From Lactifluus volemus (lineage: Eukaryota; Basidiomycota; Agaricomycetes; Russulales; Russulaceae): a stretch of 64,000 nt of DNA. The number at the start of each line of letters is the position of its first letter. Within the stretch, counting starts at the first letter, position 1. Below, piece by piece: positions 12,318 through 23,670 of this stretch. The translations under genes were made by a program, and so were the position numbers. The notes beneath the pieces were generated by a model, which saw nothing but the letters and a program-made list of their open reading frames with translations, had not been told where the DNA came from and did no database searches. The stretch spans positions 310,001-374,000 of the forward strand of contig WTXI01000010.1 in the NCBI GenBank assembly GCA_022376515.1, read 5' to 3'.

Positions 12318-12640
12318 CGGAATTTCCCAAATCAGCATTGCCCTGCAGTTACTAATATCGACAACGTATTGTAGAGAAATGTCGACATCCACCATTCCTC
12401 GTAGTAAAATCGAAGGATAATGTTTAAACGACCACGCTACGCACTGCTGGAAGATTTACTCTAACATGTCCCCAGCCCCAACAGACTTGGCATTTCTGGC
12501 AATCGGGCCGAGACCGACAGCGGAAATGAGAGAGGCCTCCCGATTGCTAATAACAGATGATGGCCGGTTTGTGACTTGTGTCCTTTTCTTTTACATTTAC
12601 ATCTAATTGGTACCATGTGATTCAATCTCCCCCACATTCC
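12318..12640. repeat. Direct repeat left of kinase A (HSE1/UEV intergenic copy)
   Basis: Shares anchors in the same order with the right-hand repeat at 14970-15384: ATTTCCCAAATCAGCA, the AGAAA...GTCGAC block, GCTGGAAGATTA, GGCAATCGGGCCGAGA, and CTAATTGGTAC...GTGATTC. It contains a vestigial ATGGC at the position of UEV exon 1. It ends about where the UEV intron-1 acceptor would lie, next to the kinase 3' end. Confidence 0.75.
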
Positions 12641-12769
12641 TCAGTCCATGTTTACCACCGCAACACCGATTCACAACCCTTTTCATCCAGATCAACTGAG
12701 TAGTCCTGTGAGTGCAACAAGAATGGACAGAAATTCAAAGACCCACCTATCCATCTACACGACGTCACT

Positions 12770-14903
12770 TCACTTCACCCTCTCTTTCTGCAGCATCCAT
12801 TTCCAATGGCTGAGTAGATGTTGATTGTGGCATTGCTGCTGGTGAACGCAAGGTGGTGTCGATTGTACGGTCCATAAAATTTGCATCACAATTGTCAAGG
12901 ATGAATTGGAGGATTGTACGCTGGAAGGCCTCGTTGAGGTATTCTGGGTTGTTTCGAACATCGGATGCTGGAAGCCAACATCCGTCAACAACAAGAAAGA
13001 GGCAAGCTTGCTGATCAAAATCCCCAAGGGCTCGTAGACGGAATGTGTGAGGTCCTTTAGCCAACGCTTCGCGCTAAATGAATCTATCAAATCTTCGCGT
13101 CTCTTGTAGTTTCCTATCAAACCTGCCCAGAGATGAGTGTCAATATCTTCGAGTCCTTTCGGACGACCCTTAGGCTGCGCGACTACAGCCCAGTAAACAA
13201 GAAGCCAAAAGACGGATTCCGCATCGTGTTCGAGTCCGTGCCTCCACTCGCCTTGCGATTGATTCCCCAGTTCGCGTGGATCAATCAGGATATTTCTGGT
13301 TTGGACCGGGAATTTGTTGATTCGGTTTTGGTGGACCGAAGCATAGCATTCGGGACTTTGAGGTACCATAGGAACGAAGAGAGCAGAGGAATCAGGGAGA
13401 AGCACCGGTCCTCCCTGTTCAACAGCTCGAGCAATGAAGATAGGTGTTCCCTGGTAAAAATGGGAGTGAGGCCATCTTACGGATAAGGATAGACGCAACT
13501 CACCGTTCGTCCGGTTCGGTCGCCATCCATTTTAGAGCATAAATGTTCCGCATGGTCGAAATCGACGAGCAGTAACGATGTTTCCTGGGGATTATTACTA
13601 CGCCCAACCTTTGTTAACAACTATACAATTTCAGCATCTGGATACATACCCCCCAAGGAGACCCTTGGCAAAGTGGAGTAAAACAGACGGAGGGTTTAGC
13701 GACGTGCGACTCGACGAGTTCTCGACATACAACACATTTCCTGAACTGATGTCATGATGAAGGACATCGCGCTCAGAATACAAATACCGCAATACTTCAA
13801 ACTATGTGAGCAGATTATATCACAAGAAAGATTCAGATACCTTCTAAAAGGTCAAACAAAGTCTCCAGCATTTTCCGCGGTGTAGGGATACTTGTGAAAG
13901 GTAAGCCCGACTCTGAAAGTCCCAAGCGGCGCTTGCACCTTCCTTCTACAGACTGAGGACTCGTAATGACTTCACCATACACGCCCTGTACCACACCAGG
14001 CACTCTCACCGGTTGATGAACTTTCTGAAGGATTTCCAGTTCATCAAACCGTCTTCTATCTTGGCAAAGTTGTTCTTTGATCACAGCGAGAGCCAAGACT
14101 GTAGGCTTTGCGTTCGAGAGCACATGGGTATGGGTTGAGAATGGATTTCCAGCATATATGTGACAGAATCCCGAACATATCATTGGTACACTCCCTTGTG
14201 AAGGAGTGATGCAAATAGCATATGCTCCAGAAGATTTATCCATCTCAATATATGTCCCATCTGCAAAATGGGCAGGGTCATAGAGGCGATAGATGAATGC
14301 ATGTAATAGCCGAGGAAGTGTTTCGTCATTCCAAGTGACAGAAAATGTCTGTACACCTATGCCACCAATTCCCAAAAGGAATGTTATCCCTGACTTTGAG
14401 GTGAACAGGCCTTGGGCGATGTGGAGGTCAGGCCTGGCGAGAAGGAGATAGTAGAGATATGTATTTGCGTGTTTCGCCTGATCTTTAGAGGATCCCCCCG
14501 CTGGCGCTTTCTCCCCTACGAGACGAACACATGGCCAAGCAATATCACCCTGCAAGTCGCAGTCAAAGGCTGCAATGATGTCGGGCCTACACATTGTGCC
14601 CGTGATGTGTTCCTTGAGTGTTTTATTATGTTCAGTGTCCATGAACACCAAGAGATGATCATTTGCCTTCTTAACACCTAAAACGAAAACTCGTGTCGTC
14701 AAGAAAAGCCAAATACAGAAATAAAGGTGGCGCGCACGGTTTCTCACGTCTTTGGCAATATCATTGGCCAAATGAATAAAATTCTCATCGGACCAGTTCT
14801 CAGCTGACCAGGCAGCCCTACGAGGGAGCTGGTAATTGGGAAGATCCAAAGAGACGAGGAACTCGTTTGCGTCGCAAAACGATTTCTCTTCGATGTATGG
14901 CAT
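12770..14903 (-). CDS. FunK1-type protein kinase, copy A (probably decaying)
   Basis: FunK1 proteins are fungal-expanded eukaryotic-like kinases of mostly unknown substrate. Exons 14903-14748, 14669-13841, 13794-13650, 13597-13504 and 13450-12770 splice in phase to about 634 residues. Visible marks: LLVFMDTEHN and HITGTMCRPDIIAAF in the N-lobe region, LHHDISSGN as catalytic loop, LLLVDFDHAEHL in place of DFG, GTPIFIARA, and HDAESVFWLLVYW. The catalytic Asp is kept, but the usual HRD Arg is His. A one-base loss near 13005 relative to copies B and C replaces the conserved LPASDVRN segment with an unrelated frame. The original frame then meets a TGA at about 12765 where the other copies have CGA. 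It lacks the first about 40 residues of copy B. Orientation follows HSE1, from a copied promoter region. Confidence 0.75.
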
Positions 14904-14969
14904 GCAGTGGTGGTTGTAAACTGAAGGCTAATGGAAAAGGGGCCGTACAAAAACCCGGACAGGAGAGCA

Positions 14970-15384
14970 GGTAGATTTCCCAAATCAGCAGTGCAGATAT
15001 CAGCCTATCATTGAGAAACAAGAAACGTCGACTCCCCCCTGGATGCAAGGGTAGTGCTTAAAACGCATGCCAGGCATTAGTTGCTGGAAGATTACCTCCA
15101 AGCCTGAAGTCGTCCCAAGACTCAAGTTCCTATTATCCGGCAATCGGGCCGAGACCTACAAAAGCAGACCGAGTCACGAGCGCTAAGCGCCAAACGACTG
15201 CTCGCTGCTCACACTACCACCGTAGTATACACCAAAAACGCACTCACGCACCACACACACAAGTCTCACTTCTACCATAGCGATGGCAAAGGGTGTGTAT
15301 CTATGACTTGCATCTTTTCTTTTCTTTTTCTTTTACGTCTAATTGGTACAAATGTGATTCCTCCCCCCAAAAACCATCTGCCAG
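14970..15384. repeat. Direct repeat right of kinase A; promoter region for kinase A and UEV
   Basis: Homologous to 12318-12640. Here it still contains the functional UEV exon 1 (15283-15292) and intron 1. On the other side it begins about 70 nt upstream of the kinase ATG, matching its position relative to the HSE1 ATG in the left copy (about 75-85 nt). It therefore probably supplies the kinase promoter on the minus strand. Confidence 0.75.
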
Positions 15385-16052
15385 TTCCACGCAACTTTCG
15401 CCTGCTCGAGGAGCTCGAAAAGGGAGAGAAGGGCATCGGCGACGGATCGTGTTCCTACGGTCTCGAGGACAGCGACGATATCCTCATGTCCAACTGGAAC
15501 GGCACCATCATTGGCCCAGGACACGTACGTACTCGTCTCTCCACACACTCTTATTCCCCCCTCCCCCTCCTCGCAATCCCCTCAACCCACATAAACTCAC
15601 GCATACACGCACGCACATTTTACGTCGTATACATATGCGGCGCGTGTCCACCACTCCATTTCCCAAATGTCTCTCGCTTGCCCCCCGCCCCCTCTTCGCT
15701 CTGGAACCACAACAGACCGTGCACGAGAATCGGATTTACTCGCTCAAGATACACTGTGGCGACAACTACCCGGATCTACCGCCGACGATCCAGTTCATCT
15801 CCCGCGTCAACCTCCCTTTCGTCTCTCAAATCGACGGCAAGGTAGACCCCTCCAAGCTACCGGTGCTCTCCAATTGGAGCCGCAATAAGAGCATCGAGAC
15901 GATCCTCGTCGAAATCCGTCGGTCCGTCCCCGTTTTGCTCTCTTTCCCAACGGTCTTGATTATACGATGACGACCCTATTATACCTAGTGAGATGGCGTC
16001 GTTTAACAATCGCAAACTCCCACAGCCTCCCGAGGGCTCCAATTTCTTCTAA
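15283..16052 (+). CDS. MMS2: Ubiquitin E2 variant, Mms2/Uev1 type
   Basis: UEVs lack the catalytic cysteine and pair with Ubc13 to build K63-linked ubiquitin chains in DNA-damage tolerance and endocytic sorting. Four exons (15283-15292, 15385-15524, 15716-15921, 15989-16052) total 420 nt, 139 residues, the normal family size. The first exon encodes only MAK plus one base. Marks: [46 protein letters not shown], and [16 protein letters not shown] with no Cys at the E2 active-site position. The C-terminus is [14 protein letters not shown]. All splice phases agree, so this copy looks functional. The second copy at 26329-26950 is broken. Confidence 0.93.
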
Positions 16053-16955
16053 GAACCCACGAACCGCTCTCTTCTCTTCCCAACCCACATGTAAGAATGT
16101 TGGTGTAATAGATTCGAGGAGGACTGTTCAACTCGGCGCGTGTATGTGTGTTTATGTGTGTATGCATTCGAGAGAGATACCACGATGTCAGGCATGGGCG
16201 TGCGTGTGTATACGCATGGTAACATACGCGTGTATGGCGATACGGAAAAAGGTTCCAATCCAAATGTGAAATGAATTACGCATGTTTCTACATACCCCTC
16301 AAAGCACTGACGGACAGACCAAGTAATACTTGAGTTTTTCACAAGAGTCGTACGCCGAGCACAGCACTACTGCAACCAGTCTCCGGAGACCCTTTGCCAC
16401 CACAAGTCCGAACCCAACGCCACGATCGATCTAGCTTTTGCTTTGCTGGCCATGTACCTGCATTAAACTGAACTCTTCGCCATCATCAGAGTGTTGTGTG
16501 TGTGACTTTGGCCATGCCTCAAGGCAACTTGCTGTTACACGCTTCGTTATCGATCGGTTTTTCTCCCGTCACATAACAAGTGCAAGATTCTGGGGAAATA
16601 TATGTGTGATCATACATCGTGTTTCTATCATGTTTTGCGTGTCGCGACTGATACTAGAATAAGGCAACCGTCGGAGCTAATGGAAATGCAGTATATAAAA
16701 AATATTGCATACAAGTCCACATGTCCACGCAGATCCAAGTGAATACATCCCAATTCATTAGTACAGCAAGATTGTGCCTTGATAACTAGTATCGCAGCGT
16801 AAAATAGAGAGAGAAACGAAAGAAAACTCGACAGAAAATTAAGAGAGAAAGAAAGGTGGGATAAGACATGTCTCGTACATTAGCGAGAAACGAAAGGAAG
16901 AGAAAAAAAAAATCAAGGAAAAGAAAAAGAAAAGGAGAGCCTCTCACTCGTCAAT
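16053..16955. other. Intergenic between UEV and decayed OPI1; simple TG-rich tract
   Basis: Contains the UEV 3' flank with a TG/TATG-rich stretch at about 16140-16175. The whole interval is repeated at about 26950-27970 with indels, as part of the segment duplication. No gene seen. Confidence 0.6.
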
Positions 16956-18549
16956 TCATAGGCGAGCCATCGTGGGTGTAAGTCCCCACTTGGGCGTGCT
17001 ACCGCGCTCGCCTCCCTCCATGAACCTATCTTTCTTATTCAGTGTCGAAGGTGAACTCCCCGATATGTAGCTGTATGATGACCCGCAAAGAAAGTGTCTT
17101 GCAATGATGACGAAGATGAAGACGATAGGATTGTCGCGGGAAGCACTATGGGCTCGTCGATGGCAGCGTCGCATGGACACTCACAGGGGTGCCAACTGTA
17201 CTCGTCGCAGCACTCTCCCCTCCTCCCATGGGTGAGCGATGGCCTATCAAATCCAGAGACGGCATCACATGTCCTGAAATCGTGTCTGTGTCGGCTGCAG
17301 CACGACGTTGTATCCGACAACACGTAGACGTTCAACGTTCAACCCAGGCATCAGCACGATCGAGTGAATGCTTGACAACACCGGTTATGCCGCGCATCAT
17401 GTCCAGGCAGTAGCAAATGCGAGGATACGCTACGCAGCCTGCTTCGCTGAGCTCGCCGTAGACGACACGGCAACAGATGTGAAGTTGCGCTATTTTGTCG
17501 TGTATGGCACGCGTTGGATGTGCCAGTGGGAGATGCAGGACCTGAGGTCTCTCCTGCTCCACTCGGGTGTCGTACACTTCTTTGAGTTGAACCACGCCCG
17601 TGGGTCAGTATGGGTGCAGGTGCGACATTCTCCCGACGTGTGGCACTTGCCCAAACTTGTGGAAGGTGGAGGATGAACCCCCGTACACGTGTGCGTGCGT
17701 GCGGCCTGGCGCGCCGCCGGCAAAACTGGATACAACATCGACAGCTTGAACCTGACGCATAGTAGCAACACAACTCGCTTGACATTTGTAATCTGGAGCA
17801 GACGCTCTCGAGAGATAAGCGCATCAGGGTTAAGTGCATGTGGTGAGTCTGGTGGTGGCTGAAGGGAGGCTATAAAATCACGATCTGGGGATCGATATGT
17901 GTTGTTGCATACTTAGGTCAATCCTGTCGTGAGATTCTTCTGGGGCGACAGAGTCCAAGCGAGTCTTACTGACCTGCAACTACTGTAGACAGTATCTGAC
18001 CCGCCTCATAGTTCTTCGTTCACGGCAGCACTGATACCTCCCACCAGACGTAATACTGCATGCAAGCGGCTCCATTGTACGACTTGTTGCTGTTCCTCCG
18101 GGTTCCCCACCAGGATGTTCCCTTCTGGCTCTAATGATACGAGTGGACGAAAAGCAAAACGAGATTAGCCGGGGCCCCGATGACGTGGGACGGAATGGAG
18201 AAAAACACCTACCCGGAGAGGGTCCCGACGGCTGGGTCCACGTTTCCGGTCGCGTTCTCGACTCGCACTGCGTTCATCTGCATCGGCGCTTGGTGGCCGT
18301 CGCGTGTCGGCACCGTAGCGCCCGAGCTAATCGACAATCGAAAAGATAAGCGAAAGTTTAACGGAGACGGAGCCGACATGGAACTGCAGCGTAATAAGGG
18401 ACAGCGAACAGGAATAGAACGTACCCGCTCGGCAAGAAAATTCGAGAGAAGTGGCTGGTAATCGGTCGATGACAGGGCGTGATATACTCTTCACTGAAGA
18501 CTCAATCTTCTCCGCGCCTGAAGGCACCTTGACGTCGCAAGGGAGTACT
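16956..18549 (-). pseudogene. Decayed OPI1 copy 1
   Basis: Aligns through much of the intact OPI1 at 27977-30101: the RTRVRGFILHLPQ segment, the Ser-rich C-terminus near 17100-17250, and the exon 3 region (VKSISRPVIDRLPATS) near 18440-18520. Frames shift repeatedly, for example between 17351 and 17840. Exon 1 and most of exon 2 are absent. At the OPI1 intron 2 position the interior is missing, leaving GCGCCTGAAGGC, and homology ends at about 18549 against an HSE1 fragment. Not expected to make Opi1. Confidence 0.85.
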
Positions 18550-18551
18550 CA

Positions 18552-19281
18552 TTCCAGTTCCTGCGTCCGCCTTTATTATTCTGGGAAGCTCGAGCACACG
18601 TTGTAACTCCTCTGCTTCGCGTCTGCGGGCCTCGTCGTCGTCGTGGGGTGGAGGTTCGTCGACCGGTTCAAATTTGTAATCTGTCCAAGCGAAATGAGCA
18701 TAAAATGAGGTCAAGGGGGTAAATGCTGTACCCTTTGCCTTGAGATTGCCATAGCATTCCTCCATCATACCAAGATTTGGGTCACTCTCAAAGTCCTCGG
18801 TCCACATTGCAATGAGCATCAATGCCCGATGTCTGACCTTATCGTGTGGTCTGTATGGAAAAAAGTGCTATCAACATCTTGGCGACTCGGAGAGAAGTTG
18901 GTAAAAAATACGCACGCGATCGGTGATCAATCTCTTCCAGCGCCTGAGTGAAGGCCCTGGACGCGATCTCAGTATGGAGACCTTTTTGCCACAGTTCCTT
19001 GAAAGGGACTCTGAAAGTGCGAGCGAATATAACTGCACGTTTGGATTCCGGTGGGCTAGTCGCTTGAGGATGGCCGCGATGACGTTACGTGCGCTAGCAA
19101 AGGGCCAGACTAAATGCGGGGGGATGATTTCCCAGTTCTCGCTGGTTAGAGTCTCATCTGTAGCTTTGGCTCTTTCACGGGTGGAGAAATGGCGAGGGTC
19201 AAAGTAAAGAAAAAAGAGTTGTGATCCCGGTTACTTACTGACGACATCGCCGTAAGGATTTGACGGTGTAGATTTGAACAT
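18552..19281 (-). pseudogene. HSE1 5' fragment 1
   Basis: Corresponds to HSE1 from within exon 5 back to the start codon: the UIM region (RRREAEELQRVLELP), AMWTEDFESDPNLGMM, and MFKSTP at the 5' end. About 77 nt covering part of intron 2 and exon 2 are deleted near 19120. There is no SH3, GAT or tail region. It starts abruptly next to the OPI1 remnant. Confidence 0.88.
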
Positions 19282-19334
19282 TGGACGTTGGAGGGAGTTG
19301 AACTGCGGATGGCAGAGAGGTACTGTATGGACAG

Positions 19335-19670
19335 ACTCGGAATTTCCCAAATCAGCATTGCCTTGCAGTTGCTAATATCGACAACGTATTATTGAGAAAC
19401 GCCGACGTTCCTCGTAGTAAACTTGAAGGATGGTGTAGTGTTTAAAAGACCACGCTACGCATACCGAAATCGCAAGTCATTAGCTGCTGAAAGATTAACT
19501 CCAAACTCGTCCCAAGCCTCGGATTTGTGCACTATCCGGCAATCGGGCCGAGACCGACAGCGGAAATGAGAGGCTTCTCCGATTGCTATCAGATGATGGC
19601 TGGTTTGTCCTTTTCTTTTACATTTACATCTAATTGGTACAATGTGATTCAGTCTCCCCCACATTCCTCA
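19335..19670. repeat. Direct repeat left of kinase B
   Basis: Same anchors as the other HSE1/UEV intergenic copies: ATTTCCCAAATCAGCA, ATTGAGAAACGCCGAC, GGCAATCGGGCCGAGA and CTAATTGGTACAATGTGATT. The vestigial ATGGC of UEV exon 1 is near 19597. Confidence 0.75.
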
Positions 19671-19678
19671 GTCCATGC

Positions 19679-22080
19679 TCACCACCGCAACACCGACTGA
19701 CAACCCTTTTCATCCAGCTCAACTTGAGTCGTCCTGTGAGTGCAATAAGAATGGACAGGAATTCAAAGACCCACCTATCCATCTTACGTCGCTTCGCTTC
19801 ACCCTCTCTTTCTGCAGCATCCATTTCCAACTGCCGAGTAGATGACCATACTGAAGATTGTGGCACTGCTGCCATTGAACGCAAGTTGGTGTCAATAGTA
19901 CGGTCCATGAAATTTGCATCATGATTGTCAAGGATGAACTGGAGGATTGTACGCTGGAAAGCCTCATTGAGATATTCTGGCTGGTTTCGAACATCGGATG
20001 CTGGAAGCCAATATCTGTCAACAACAAGAAATCTGGCAAGCTTGCTGATCAAACCCCCCAAGGGCTCATAGGCAGAATGGGTAAGTTTCTTTAGAAACCT
20101 CCCCCTGCTAAATGAATCGATTAATTGTTCTCGTCCCTCGGAGTCTCCTATCAAATTTGTCCAGATTCTCGAGTCGATATTTGAACGGTCGTTTGGCGGA
20201 CAATCCTTAGGCTGCACAACTACAGCCCAGTAAACGAGGAGCCAAAAGACGGATTCCGCATCGTGTTCGAGTCCGTGCCTCCACTCGCCTTGCGATTGAT
20301 TCATCAGTTCGCGTGGATTAATCTGGATTTCTTCAGTTTCGCCCGGGAATTTTTCGATTCGGTTTTGGTGGACCGAAGCATAGCATTCGGGACTTTGAGG
20401 TACCATAGGAACGAGAGCAGAGGAACCAGGGAGGAGCACTGGCAATCCCGTTTCAACGGCTCTTGCGATGAAAATAGGTGTTCCCTGGTGAAAATGGGAG
20501 TGGGCCAACGTATGGATAAGGATAGATATGCAACTCACCGTTCGTCCGATCCGCTCGGAACCCGTTTTAGAACCTAAGTGTTCCGCAAGGTTAAAATCAA
20601 CGAGAAGTAACGATGTCTCCTGGGGCTTATCACTACGTCCAACCTTTGTTAGCAACTATACAATTTCAGCGTGGATACATACCTCTTCCCAAGGAGACGC
20701 TTGGCAAAGTAGAGCGGGAACCCGTTGGCCGCCGCAGAAACATTCAGCGACACGCGACTCGACGCGTTCTTCACATATAAAACGTTTCCTGAACTGATGT
20801 CGCGATGAAGGACACGACAATTGGAATACAAACATCGCAATACTTGAAACCATGTAAGCAGATTGTATCGCAAGAAAGATTCAAATACCTTCTAAAAGGT
20901 CGAACAATATCTCCAGCATTTCCTGCGGTGTAGGGATACTCGTGAAAGGTAATCCTGACTCGGAAAGGCCCAAGCGGTGCTTGCACCCTCGGTTTTCTTT
21001 TACAGACTGAGGAGTCGTAACGACTTCACTATACACGCCCTGTACCACGCCAGGCACGCTCACTGGTTGATGAACTTTATCAAGAATTTCCAGTTCATCA
21101 GACCGTCTTCCGACTTCACAAATTTGCTCTTTGATTACGACGAGAGCCTTGTCTTTAACCGAGACTCGGGATGTTGGATTGGAGAACACATGAGTCCGGG
21201 TTGAGAATGGATTTCCGGCATATACGTGATTGAAACCTGGACATATCATTGCTGCGCTCCCTTGTGAAGGAGTGATATTGAAGGTATATGAGGTATGTCC
21301 AGAGGTTTTATCGGTGTTGATATACGTTTCATCTACAAAATGGCCAGGGTTGTAGAGGCGATAGATGAACGCATATAATAATCGGTAAAGGGTTTTGTCA
21401 TCCCATTTCACAGATAATTTCTTTACACCTACGCCACCAGTTCCCAACAGGAACAAGATCTCTGAGTTCGAGATGAACAGGCCCTGAGCGATGTAGAGGT
21501 CGGGCCTGGCGAGAAGGAGGAAATATAGATAGGAATTTGTGTGTTTCGCCTGGTCTTTAAGGGATTCCCTCGTGGACGCCTTCTTCCCTACGAGACGAAC
21601 ACATGGCCAGGCAATATCACCCTGCCAGTCACGGTCAAAGGCAGCTATGATGTCGGGTCTGCACATTGTGCCGGTAATGTGTCCCTTGGGGGATTTATAT
21701 TCGGTGTCCTTGAACACCAAGAGATCCGGTTTCTGAAGGTCTATAGTGTAAAATCACCGTCAAGAAAAGCTAAATCGAAAAAAGTGGCGCGCACCCAATT
21801 TCACGTCATTGGCTATCTCATTGACCATACTAAGAAAGTTTAGAAGGGAGAGGCCACTCTCTGACCAGGGAGCCGCACGAGGGGGTTGGTGATTGTGCAA
21901 AGCCAAAGACAAGAGGAACTCGTCTGTGTCGCGAAACGATTCCTCTTTGATGTCAGCAAAAGCTTGAACTTGGCCGCGTTTGTGTTGGAGATGAAAGTGG
22001 TTGAATCGGGACGATTCTGGAGTGGCCGACCTAGGAGGAAGCGCACGCTTGCTTGACTCGGGAAGGGGTGTAGAAGACAT
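19679..22080 (-). CDS. FunK1-type protein kinase, copy B (intact)
   Basis: The best preserved of the three kinases. Exons 22080-21805, 21732-20889, 20842-20683, 20632-20539, 20484-19775 and 19733-19679 total 2139 nt, 712 residues, all in phase. It keeps an N-terminus missing from A and C (MSSTPLPESSKRALPPRS). The catalytic loop is canonical, VLHRDISSGNVLY. The metal-binding motif is VDFN rather than DFG, common in FunK1. GTPIFIARAVETG and HDAESVFWLLVYWAV follow. A 41-nt last intron places VELDEKGC-like residues at the C-terminus, matching copy C. It is a soluble protein, with no signal or membrane segment. It probably phosphorylates proteins, substrate unknown. It sits between HSE1-like promoter repeats and has lost the UEV neighbour. 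Confidence 0.88.
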
Positions 22081-22149
22081 GATCGTTGTAAAGCGCAAAC
22101 AACTGAAGTCTAATGGAAATGGGACCGTAACAAACACCGGACAGAAGAG

Positions 22150-22400
22150 GGAAGTAGGTAGAATTGGGGCACTCGTCGTTTAGACTAGATTTGCTGATTT
22201 ACTATATCTTTTCAGTTGTCGATTCCAATATCCAACAGGAGACGGTCACATGTCTCAGGCTTCGTCACGCGTCGCATTGCCTGCAGATATCACCCTATCA
22301 TCAACTTCCCCGTGTAAAAGGCCACGCCACGCGTGCTAGGCATCAGTTGCTGGAAGGTCATCCGGAAATCGTGCCGAGGCCTACAAAGACTGTGCTCACA
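22150..22400. repeat. Direct repeat right of kinase B, partial
   Basis: A more diverged copy of the HSE1/UEV intergenic region: TGCAGATATCA...CTATCAT, GTGCTAGGCATCAGTTGCTGG and a GTGCCGAGGCCTAC remnant of the GGGCCGAGA element. It stops before UEV exon 1; the UEV gene itself is deleted in this unit. Confidence 0.6.
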
Positions 22401-22439
22401 TTATAGCTGCCGCCACAGCGCAGTGAGTGCGAGGGACGG

Positions 22440-22838
22440 ACTGGAGCAAAATACCTACCCAGTGAGGGATCTTGCTCAGCAAGGTCCCTTATGCTCACGT
22501 CACTTATCTGGAGACCCTCCCGACTGCTGCGTCCACCTTTCCGTTTCCGTTCGCGTTCTCGACTCGCACTGCGTTCATCTGCATCGGCGCTTGGTGGCCG
22601 TCGCGTGCCAGCACCGTAGCGCCCGAGCTAACCGACAATCGGGGGAAAGATAAGCGAAAGTTTAACGGAGACGAAGCCGACATAGAACCGCAGAGTAATA
22701 AGGGACAGCGAACAGGAATAGAACGTACCCGGTCGAGCTGCCGGCAAGCAAAGTCGAGAGAAGTGGCTGGTAATCGGCCGATGACAGGGCGTGATATACT
22801 CTTCACTGAAGATTCAATTATCTCTGCGACTGAAGGCG
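22440..22838 (-). pseudogene. OPI1 5' fragment 2
   Basis: Only OPI1 exon 3 and exon 4 homology remains, including VKSISRPVIGRLPATS and CRQLDR. It ends with the same TGAAGGC scar seen in copy 1 and is then joined to HSE1 intron 3 sequence. Upstream exons and the C-terminal half are missing. Confidence 0.85.
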
Positions 22839-23258
22839 GTAAAAAGATACGCACGCGATCAGTGATCAATCTCTCGAGCACCTGAGTGAAGACCCTGGAC
22901 GCGATCTCAGTATAGAGGTCCTTGCCACTCTGAAAGTGCGAGCGAATATAACTGCACGTTTGCTTTCCGGTGGGCTAGTCGCTTGAGGATGGCCGCGATG
23001 ACGTTACGTGCGCTAGCAAAGGGCCAGAGTAAATGCGGGGGCATAGGAATTGTAGAACAGCAAGGCACTCACCCTGCTCGCCTTCGTCCTGGACCTTAGC
23101 ACACAAGTTGAGGATGACTTCCCGGTTCTCGTTGGATAGAGTCTCATCTGTAGCTCTGGCCTTTTCGCGGGTGGAGGGTCAGAGTAAAGAAAAAAGAGTT
23201 GTGACCCCGGTTACTTGACGACATCGTCGTAAGGATTTATATGTGCAAATTTGGACAT
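22839..23258 (-). pseudogene. HSE1 5' fragment 2
   Basis: Begins inside HSE1 intron 3 (GGTAAAAAGATACGC) and runs through exons 3, 2 and 1 to the start region near 23258, with small deletions. It is shorter than fragment 1, because exons 4 and 5 are gone. It cannot encode a VHS domain in one frame. Confidence 0.85.
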
Positions 23259-23344
23259 TGGACGTTGGAGGGAATTGAACTGCTGATGGCAATTGGATGG
23301 CGTTACGGAACGAGGAAAGCCTGACTATGGACTCTGGCAACGGA

Positions 23345-23665
23345 AATTCCCAAATCAGCATTGCCCTGCGGTTACGAATATCAACATCGTATTGTTGAGA
23401 AACGTCGACATCCCCGCTCCTCGTGGTAGTGTTTAAAAGACCACGCCACGCATACCGAAATCGCAAGTCATTAGCTGCTGAAAGATTAACTCCAACTCGT
23501 CCCAAGCCCCGGATTTGTGCACTATCCGGCAACCGAGACCGACAGCGGAAATGAGAGGCTCTCCGATTGCTAACAGATGATGGCTGGTTTGTGACTTGTG
23601 TCCTTTCTTTTTCATTTACAAGTAATTGGTACAATGTGATTCAATCTCCCCCACATTCCTCAGTC
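23345..23665. repeat. Direct repeat left of kinase C
   Basis: Homologous to the other HSE1/UEV intergenic copies: AATTCCCAAATCAGCATTGC, TTGTTGAGAAACGTCGAC, AGTCATTAGCTGCTGAAAG, and TAATTGGTACAATGTGATT. The GGCAATCGGGCCGAGA element is partly deleted here. Confidence 0.72.
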
Positions 23666-23670
23666 CATGT

